Below are positions 1-4,926 of a DNA stretch of 10,320 nt, in pieces (the stretch's first letter is position 1; every line of letters starts with the position of its first letter). Under the pieces are notes generated by a model. It was not told the origin of the DNA. It did no database searches and worked only from the letters and a program-made list of their open reading frames with translations. Both the position numbers and the translations under genes were made by a program. The DNA comes from Bacteroidota bacterium (lineage in GTDB: Bacteria > Bacteroidota > Bacteroidia > Bacteroidales > UBA12481): contig JAUVKA010000102.1 of the NCBI GenBank assembly GCA_030592205.1, forward strand, positions 1-10,320. The letters run 5' to 3'.

Positions 1-450
1 AAGAAATTCCTGATGTGGAAATTTCGTTCTATGCTGCCTAATGCAGAGAACATGGGAGCTGGACTTGCATTTGTGTCAAACGACCCTCGAATCACCCGAC
101 CAGGCAGATTTATCAGGGCAACCAGTATGGACGAGCTTCCGCAATTATTCAATATCCTTAAAGGAGACATGTCATTTGTAAGTCCAAGGCCCACACTTGA
201 ATCTCAAGTACTCAAGTATAATTCTTTTCAGAAACTACGTCTTGAAATGAAGCCTGGAATTACCGGATGGGCACAGGTGAATGGGAGAAATGAAATAAAA
301 TGGTCTGTACGCATTCAATATGATGTTGAATATGTGAGAAACTGGAGCCTCTGGTTTGATCTAAAAATTATATTAATAACTATTTTTGTTGTATTTACCA
401 GAAGAGACATAAGAACAGACCAGGATTTGTCAGAAATTGATGACTTGTAA
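1..450 (+). CDS. Undecaprenyl-phosphate sugar-1-phosphate transferase, PglC/WcaJ-type bacterial sugar transferase (5' end outside window)
   Basis: A phosphoglycosyltransferase that moves a sugar-1-phosphate from a nucleotide sugar to undecaprenyl phosphate at the inner membrane, the first committed step of repeat-unit assembly. The frame is open from base 1, so the gene begins upstream; the first visible residues are KKFLMWKFRSM, the usual core start of this family. Also visible are DPRITRPGRFIR, the SMDELPQLFNILKGDMSFV block with the catalytic Asp-Glu pair, the PRP motif, and KPGITGWAQVNGRNEI, followed by a hydrophobic C-terminal stretch (WFDLKIILITIFVVF). About 60 residues, including the N-terminal membrane hairpin and GP-x-x-F-x-Q-x-R region, should lie before the window. 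An ATG at position 13 is internal, not the start. It ends 15 bases before the FabH-like gene. The exact sugar is not readable; the family often uses N-acetylated 6-deoxy sugars such as diacetylbacillosamine or QuiNAc. Confidence 0.93.
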   Translation, partial: KKFLMWKFRSMLPNAENMGAGLAFVSNDPRITRPGRFIRATSMDELPQLFNILKGDMSFVSPRPTLESQVLKYNSFQKLRLEMKPGITGWAQVNGRNEIKWSVRIQYDVEYVRNWSLWFDLKIILITIFVVFTRRDIRTDQDLSEIDDL

Positions 451-465
451 CTAATTTCATATTAG

Positions 466-1464
466 ATGACACAAATTGTACGGAAAGTAAGAATTATCGG
501 CACGGGTTCATATACACCGGAGAGGATACTTACTAACAAGGAACTGGAAAAGATGGTCGATACAAATGACGAATGGATATTCAATGCACTTGGGATAAGG
601 GAGAGACATATTATTGATTCAAACCAGGCAACCAGTGATCTGGCAGCTGAATCGGGAATGCGTGCCATCGAAAATGCCGGACTTACTCCTGATGATATCG
701 ATCTTATTATTGTCGCAACCTCAACACCGGATCGTCTTGCACCTTCAACGGCCTGCATTGTACAAGATAAGATGAAAGCTTATAATTCCGCTGCGTTTGA
801 TGTCGCTGCTGTCTGTTCTGGCTTTCTTTTTGGAATGTCTGTTGCAGCCCAATTTATCGCCAGTGGTGTTTATAATAACGTTATAGTCATCGGAGCTGAT
901 ACTTTTTCCACCATCACAGATTGGACCAGTCGAGATTGTATATTTTTTGGGGATGGAGCTGGTGCTGCAGTAATGACACATACTAATGGTAATTATGATG
1001 GGGGTTTTCTTGCCTTCAGATTGTATTCTGATGGGCGCGGAAAATACAATTTTACAGTTCCTGCAGGTGGTTCTGAAAATCCGGCAAGCAAGGAAACACT
1101 TGAGAAAGGCATGCATTATTACAAGATGGACGGCAAGGCTGTTTTTGATACTGCTACCCGTGTGCTTCCTGAAGCAATACAGCAGGTACTGAGGGATGTG
1201 GGATTAAGCATTAAGGACATCGATTATATGGTTCCTCACCAGCCAAGTATCGGAATCTTAAAAAAGACAGCTGAGATCATTGGATTACCATTTGAGAAAG
1301 TTCAGATAAATATGGAAAAATACGCCAATACTTCTGGGGGAACTATTCCAATACTATTAGACGAACTCAAACGGGATGGTAAAATACATAAGAATAATAT
1401 TATTCTTTTCGCAGCTGTTGGCTCTGGATGGACATGGGGATCGGCCATTATCAAATGGGCGTAA
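466..1464 (+). CDS. 3-oxoacyl-ACP synthase III (KASIII/FabH-like)
   Basis: A 332-residue thiolase-fold condensing enzyme of the FabH family, which joins an acyl-CoA primer (usually acetyl-CoA) to malonyl-ACP to give a 3-ketoacyl-ACP. The whole catalytic triad is present: Cys117 in AAVCSGF, His258 in MVPHQPS and Asn288 in YANTSGGTIP. Other family marks are IIGTGSYTPERILTN at residues 10-24, NDEWIFNALGIRERH at 34-48, the FGDGAGAAVM segment near 161-170 and a GSGWTWGSAI C-terminus. Length is normal. The ATG at 466 fits the family start; no Shine-Dalgarno is seen, only an AT-rich leader. It sits between a sugar transferase and an SDR with 15- and 19-base gaps, so it is probably cotranscribed and dedicated to an acyl group on the polysaccharide rather than housekeeping fatty acid synthesis (inference). 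No acyl carrier protein gene is in the window. The primer and the number of extension rounds cannot be told. Confidence 0.93.
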   Translation: MTQIVRKVRIIGTGSYTPERILTNKELEKMVDTNDEWIFNALGIRERHIIDSNQATSDLAAESGMRAIENAGLTPDDIDLIIVATSTPDRLAPSTACIVQDKMKAYNSAAFDVAAVCSGFLFGMSVAAQFIASGVYNNVIVIGADTFSTITDWTSRDCIFFGDGAGAAVMTHTNGNYDGGFLAFRLYSDGRGKYNFTVPAGGSENPASKETLEKGMHYYKMDGKAVFDTATRVLPEAIQQVLRDVGLSIKDIDYMVPHQPSIGILKKTAEIIGLPFEKVQINMEKYANTSGGTIPILLDELKRDGKIHKNNIILFAAVGSGWTWGSAIIKWA

Positions 1465-1483
1465 CAATTATATTAGAAATATC

Positions 1484-2167
1484 ATGATCATTATTACTGG
1501 TGCTTCAAGAGGACTTGGAAAATTTGTATTTAACCATTATGTTAAGATCGGTGAAAAAGTCATCGGCACTTATCTTAATACTTCACCGGCAAAGGAAAAT
1601 ATAGGTCAAATACATAAAGTCGATGTTTCAGACCTACATTCTGTAAAAGATTTTATTGAGGGTATAAGAATTGATCTGGAGAATATTGTATTAATTAATT
1701 GTGCCGGAACCAGCTATAACAGTTTCGCACATAAAGCGGATCTTGTGAGATGGATTAATGTGATCAACACCAACCTGGTAGGGTCATTCCTTATGATCCA
1801 TGGACTATTACCAATTATGAGAGAACAAAACTATGGACGGATCATAAATTTTTCATCTGTTCTTTCAAAGATGGGAGTTCCTGGAACAAGCGCTTATTCA
1901 ACATCCAAATCCGGTTTACAGGGCATGGTTAAAAGTTTGGCGCAGGAAAATGGGAATAAGGGCATTACCATCAATAACATTGATCTTGGCTATTTCAGCG
2001 TAGGCATGATTGAGCAGGTACCAGATGAAATCCAAAATAAAATGATGGCCCAAATACCTGGGAAAAGATTTGGGGATCCGGAAGAAATAATTAATACCAT
2101 TGATTACATACTAAAAACACCATACGTAAATGGTGCTTCATTGGATCTAAATGGCGGACTACTTTAA
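1484..2167 (+). CDS. Short-chain dehydrogenase/reductase, FabG-like 3-oxoacyl-ACP reductase
   Basis: A 227-residue classical SDR. The Rossmann cofactor motif TGASRGLG is at residues 5-12, NCAG at 72-75, the structural Asn is about Asn97 (NTNLVGS), and the catalytic Ser125, Tyr138 and Lys142 (YSTSK) have the classical spacing. The C-terminal NGASLDLNGGLL matches the usual SDR ending (G-x-x-x-x-v-d-G-G). Such enzymes reduce a keto group with NAD(P)H; placed directly after a FabH homologue, the likely substrate is a 3-ketoacyl-ACP, giving a 3-hydroxyacyl-ACP (inference). The frame is open upstream to an ATG at 1376, but that start would overlap the FabH gene by 89 bases and add 36 residues with no SDR character, whereas ATG 1484 places the beta-1 strand at the N-terminus as usual. 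A nucleotide-sugar ketoreductase is the alternative, but the small size favours a FabG-like role. Confidence 0.9.
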   Translation: MIIITGASRGLGKFVFNHYVKIGEKVIGTYLNTSPAKENIGQIHKVDVSDLHSVKDFIEGIRIDLENIVLINCAGTSYNSFAHKADLVRWINVINTNLVGSFLMIHGLLPIMREQNYGRIINFSSVLSKMGVPGTSAYSTSKSGLQGMVKSLAQENGNKGITINNIDLGYFSVGMIEQVPDEIQNKMMAQIPGKRFGDPEEIINTIDYILKTPYVNGASLDLNGGLL

Positions 2168-2183
2168 ATCAAATATTTGAATT

Positions 2184-2723
2184 ATGTTAAATACAGAAAG
2201 GCTTATACTTCGGGCTATGTCATCAGAGGACCTTGAAAAAAGAGTAGAATGGCTCAATAACCATATTGTGCGAGAAACCTTGCTAATGAGGTTCCCTATT
2301 TCTATTGATGAAACAAGGATTTGGTTTGAAAAAACCCTGAGTGATCCATCCAGACAAGATTTTATTATCAAATTGAAAGAAACTGGTGAACCAATAGGAT
2401 TTGCAGGTTATGTAGGCATCGATTGGGTACATAGGAAGGCAGAACCTTTCATCGCTATTGGTGAAGTGGAAGCTTGGGGTAAAGGATATGGTACAGAGGT
2501 GGTCCACCTTCTGCTTGATTATGGGTTTAATGAGTTGGGATTTAATAGAATGTATGGGTTTATGCTGGACAATAATCCAGGAGCGCTAAAAATGGACCTG
2601 AAAGCTGGATTTATTGAGGAAGGATTGCTTAAGGATGATGTAATGATCCATGGAGAGTATCATGATAGAATTATGCTTGGCGTGACAAGAAAACAGTTTA
2701 ATGAGCGGTTTAATATGAAGTAA
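2184..2723 (+). CDS. GNAT-family N-acyltransferase (RimJ/RimL-like)
   Basis: A 179-residue GNAT protein of the Acetyltransf_3 / RimJ-RimL type, opening with the typical MLNTERLILRAM. Motif A is EAWGKGYGTEVVHLLLDYGF (residues 96-115), with W-G-K-G-Y-G at 98-103 making the pyrophosphate loop for acyl-CoA. Motif B is NRMYGFMLDNNPGALKMDLKAGF (in pieces, residues 121-143). The position normally held by Tyr in the final N-x-x-A-x-x-x-Y-x-K-x-G-F pattern is Asp138 here, so the usual general-acid Tyr is missing. ATG 2184 is 16 bases after the SDR stop and no better start exists. By position it is a candidate for acylating an amino sugar made by the aminotransferases downstream (inference); PseH-type enzymes are a known precedent for GNATs acting on nucleotide-linked 4-amino sugars. 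Protein N-terminal or antibiotic acetylation cannot be excluded from the family alone. Confidence 0.85.
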   Translation: MLNTERLILRAMSSEDLEKRVEWLNNHIVRETLLMRFPISIDETRIWFEKTLSDPSRQDFIIKLKETGEPIGFAGYVGIDWVHRKAEPFIAIGEVEAWGKGYGTEVVHLLLDYGFNELGFNRMYGFMLDNNPGALKMDLKAGFIEEGLLKDDVMIHGEYHDRIMLGVTRKQFNERFNMK

Positions 2724-2765
2724 CATTCTTTACTTTTCATGAGACTCTACGGCATATAGAAAAAA

Positions 2766-2782
2766 TATCAAAAACGTTGATA
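2766..2782. repeat. Short perfect inverted repeat upstream of the 2794 gene
   Basis: TATCAA, a five-base spacer AAACG, then TTGATA: two perfect six-base arms. It lies in the 70-base gap between the GNAT gene and the next gene, the longest gap in the window, and ends 11 bases before the ATG at 2794. As a hairpin it is weak (one G-C pair per arm and no U run), so it is a poor terminator. It could be a small operator-like palindrome or a hairpin at the translation start, or chance in AT-rich DNA. Confidence 0.3.
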
Positions 2783-2793
2783 GGATCAAAAAG

Positions 2794-3849
2794 ATGATGG
2801 AGTATGGTTCTGATTTTCACTGGATCGAGCCGAATCAGGAACTCGTTAGTAATTGTATTTCAAAGAATCCCTATACATTATTCGGGATAGGACGGTTTGC
2901 CATTGGATCATTGATTAGCCAAATGGTAAAAGAGGCAGGCTGGAAAAGAATATGGATGCCCAGCTATTTTTGTCCCCTAATTACAGCTTATATTAAAAGT
3001 TTAATTAGTGTCTCCTCCTACCCAATCATACCTGGGAAAGAAATAAAGGTTAGTGATTTATTAATAAAACAAGGAGAGGTGTTATTTGTCAATAATTTAT
3101 TTGGGATAAATCAGAAACCAGATTACTCTGTATATCAGGGGAAAATAACCGTAATAGAGGATCATACCCATGATCCGTATTCAGATTGGTCGTGCACCAG
3201 TCAGGCCGACTGGTGTTTTGCATCTCTTAGGAAAACAATTCCCCTTCCGGATGGGGGAGTATTATGGTCTCCTGCAGGTCATACTTTGCCCGATGCACCT
3301 GATCTGACTATTGAGCATAGACTGTCATCATTAAGTAAGTTTAGTGCTATGTTGGCCAAAGAACGTTATCTCAATGGAAAAATAATATTAAAACAGTTGA
3401 TCAGAGATTTGTTTATTAGTGGAGAGAATGGGTATAATAATGCGTCTGAAAATTCTGGAATCTCAGCCATAAGCAGGCATTCATGGAACCACTTTCCAGT
3501 ACAAAAATGGAGGACGGTAAGAAAACATAATTATCACTATTTAGCGAGACTTCTGAAAAAACTGGACGGGCTGGAAATATTCTGTAACAACCATATTAAA
3601 AATGTTGTTCCTTTTTCTGTGGTTATACTTTTAAAAGACTCAAAATCTCGGGATTCTATTCGTAAGACTTTGATATCTAAAAATATATACCCCTCTGTTT
3701 TATGGGATCTGGCAGAAGATGAACATAACCTTCCGGAAAATATTAAATTTAGCCAAAGAATGTTGAGCATTCATTGCGATATGAGGTATTCCAGACGTGA
3801 TATGGATTACATTTATGAACAGATCAAGAGTGCCTTAACTAAAATGTAA
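2794..3849 (+). CDS. Divergent DegT/AHBA-synthase-fold PLP-dependent enzyme, substrate unknown
   Basis: A 351-residue protein that follows the DegT/DnrJ/EryC1/StrS aminotransferase layout but is strongly diverged. GRFAIGSLI (33-41) stands where S-G-T-A-A normally binds the PLP phosphate. WMPSYFCP (54-61) matches the P-S-Y-T/F strand. IEDHTHDP (121-128) supplies the Asp (Asp123) that pairs with the pyridine nitrogen. SLRKTIPLPDGGVLW (144-158) carries Lys147 with the family's spacing to the Gly-Gly, so it probably forms the PLP Schiff base. The C-terminal half (HSWNHFPVQKW, then IYPSVLWDL and SIHCDMRYSRRDM) resembles the small domain. It is slightly shorter than typical members. It probably acts on a nucleotide sugar or a related carbonyl compound, but the reaction (transamination, dehydration or other) cannot be named. 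ATG 2794 is followed at once by another ATG at 2797; either may start. It precedes the interrupted FemAB-like gene by 27 bases. Confidence 0.65.
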   Translation: MMEYGSDFHWIEPNQELVSNCISKNPYTLFGIGRFAIGSLISQMVKEAGWKRIWMPSYFCPLITAYIKSLISVSSYPIIPGKEIKVSDLLIKQGEVLFVNNLFGINQKPDYSVYQGKITVIEDHTHDPYSDWSCTSQADWCFASLRKTIPLPDGGVLWSPAGHTLPDAPDLTIEHRLSSLSKFSAMLAKERYLNGKIILKQLIRDLFISGENGYNNASENSGISAISRHSWNHFPVQKWRTVRKHNYHYLARLLKKLDGLEIFCNNHIKNVVPFSVVILLKDSKSRDSIRKTLISKNIYPSVLWDLAEDEHNLPENIKFSQRMLSIHCDMRYSRRDMDYIYEQIKSALTKM

Positions 3850-3876
3850 CTCTTTCATTATTATTTGAATATAAAA

Positions 3877-4626
3877 ATGTTATCTGTCCTGACGACTGCA
3901 GAAACTGGGTTGTGGTCTAGTTACCTTAATCTGATGTCCAGCTATGATTTCCATCATACATGTTTTTATCATACTTTGGCCGAGAAGGAAGAAGGATGTT
4001 TTGCCAATCTATTAGTCTATAAGAAGAATAAATATACCATTGTCCTGCCGCTTATACTTAGGGAGGTAATGGTAAACAATAAATCTACGGGCTATTGGGA
4101 TGCCACTTCCGTTTATGGATATGCCGGGCCACTTGTTTCTGACACTCAGGTAACCCCGGATGTCATCGAGTCTTTCCAAGAGGAATTATTACACTTTTTC
4201 ATAGAATGTAACATAATAAGTGTTTTTTCCAGATTACATCCATGCTTTCCATTTCAAAAGAGAATTCTTCGTGGGATGGGTGATGTTCAGGCATGGGGTA
4301 AGACGGTCTCGATCGACTTGAAGCAGGCTTCTGAGATCCAGCGCCAACAATATCGAAAATCTCTTAAATCTGAATTAAATCAGTTAAGGAAGAAGCATAG
4401 TGTTACTATTAGGTCATATTCTACGGAAGATGACCTATCTATTTTTATTAAATTGTATTATCAGAATATGGAAAGGGTGGGGGCTGATCCGGAGTATTAT
4501 TTTGATAAGGATTACTTCATTCGATTTTTTGAGCAGGATGATTTCATATCAGAATTAGTCCTTGCAGAAAAGGATGAAAATTTAATTGCTGGTGCAATAT
4601 TTACATTTACAAGTCATTTAGTGTAA
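3877..4626 (+). CDS. FemAB/GNAT-like transferase, 5' part, ends at premature TAA
   Basis: The N-terminal 249 residues of a protein of the FemAB / Acetyltransf_6 (CelD-like) type, a double-GNAT-fold family that transfers aminoacyl or acyl groups to amino groups of peptidoglycan precursors or sugars. Recognisable pieces are DATSVYGYAGPL in the first half and QQYRKSLKSELNQLRKKHSV, the conserved basic helix of the second half, followed by LVLAEKDENLIAGAIFTF. Translation stops at TAA 4624-4626, in the middle of the second domain's beta sheet, and the rest of the domain follows in the same frame. ATG 3877 is preferred; a TTG at 3865 in the same frame would add four residues. Without the last ~100 residues the product should be unstable or inactive (inference). 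Confidence 0.75.
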   Translation: MLSVLTTAETGLWSSYLNLMSSYDFHHTCFYHTLAEKEEGCFANLLVYKKNKYTIVLPLILREVMVNNKSTGYWDATSVYGYAGPLVSDTQVTPDVIESFQEELLHFFIECNIISVFSRLHPCFPFQKRILRGMGDVQAWGKTVSIDLKQASEIQRQQYRKSLKSELNQLRKKHSVTIRSYSTEDDLSIFIKLYYQNMERVGADPEYYFDKDYFIRFFEQDDFISELVLAEKDENLIAGAIFTFTSHLV

Positions 4627-4662
4627 TTTCACTTATCTGCAACAGAAGCCAGTGCACTTAGT

Positions 4663-4926
4663 ATGGCACCAATGAAATTAATCATTGACGAAATAAGGAT
4701 CAGGGCTACAAATGAAGGTTTTACTCAATTTCATCTAGGGGGAGGTTTGGGAGGATCCAGCGAAGACAGTCTATTTCGCTTTAAATCAGCATTTTCGAAT
4801 ACATATAATGATTTTTATTTATGGAAATACATCGTAAATAAGGACACATACGATAATATTATACAAAAATCAGGTATTACCGGGTATAATGAATATTTTC
4901 CCCTATATCGTTATAAGCTACAATAA
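4663..4926 (+). CDS. 3' fragment of the FemAB/GNAT-like transferase
   Basis: An 87-residue open stretch starting at an in-frame ATG, 36 bases after the premature stop. It carries the family's C-terminal signature MAPMKLIIDEIRIRAT and HLGGGLGGSSEDSLFRFKS, where the Gly-rich turn and the acidic/aromatic motif belong to the second GNAT fold. It has no N-terminal half and is too small to fold as a transferase alone; the ATG encodes an internal Met of the intact protein. Restart of translation here could make a fragment, but most likely it is just the tail of the broken gene. Its TAA stop abuts the ATG of the next gene directly (TAAATG). Confidence 0.6.
   Translation: MAPMKLIIDEIRIRATNEGFTQFHLGGGLGGSSEDSLFRFKSAFSNTYNDFYLWKYIVNKDTYDNIIQKSGITGYNEYFPLYRYKLQ

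Larger units (their letters stand above)
3877..4926 (+). pseudogene. Full FemAB/GNAT-like gene with one in-frame nonsense codon
   Basis: Reading through TAA 4624-4626 gives one continuous protein of about 349 codons, the normal length for this family. Upstream reads AGAIFTFTSHLV, then the stop, then FHLSATEASALSMAPMKLI, then the highly conserved HLGGGLGGSSEDSLFRFKS. Both sides are in the same frame with no gap, so a single base change to TAA explains it; no indel is needed. Family members usually have Gln or Tyr at this place before the Y/F-H-L-S-x-T strand (from memory of the family, not a search), so CAA or TAT/TAC to TAA is plausible. It could be a true null allele, a sequencing or assembly error, or a read-through site; nothing around the stop looks like a known recoding signal. 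Confidence 0.7.

Noticed and set aside
462..1116. Open frames on the minus strand opposite the FabH gene
   Set aside because: They lie antisense to a strongly conserved gene with a full catalytic triad, and their products have no recognisable family character; they are shadows.
1376..1483. Possible 36-residue N-terminal extension of the SDR from an upstream ATG
   Set aside because: It overlaps the end of the FabH gene, has no SDR features, and the internal ATG at 1484 gives the normal SDR N-terminus with the cofactor motif at residues 5-12.
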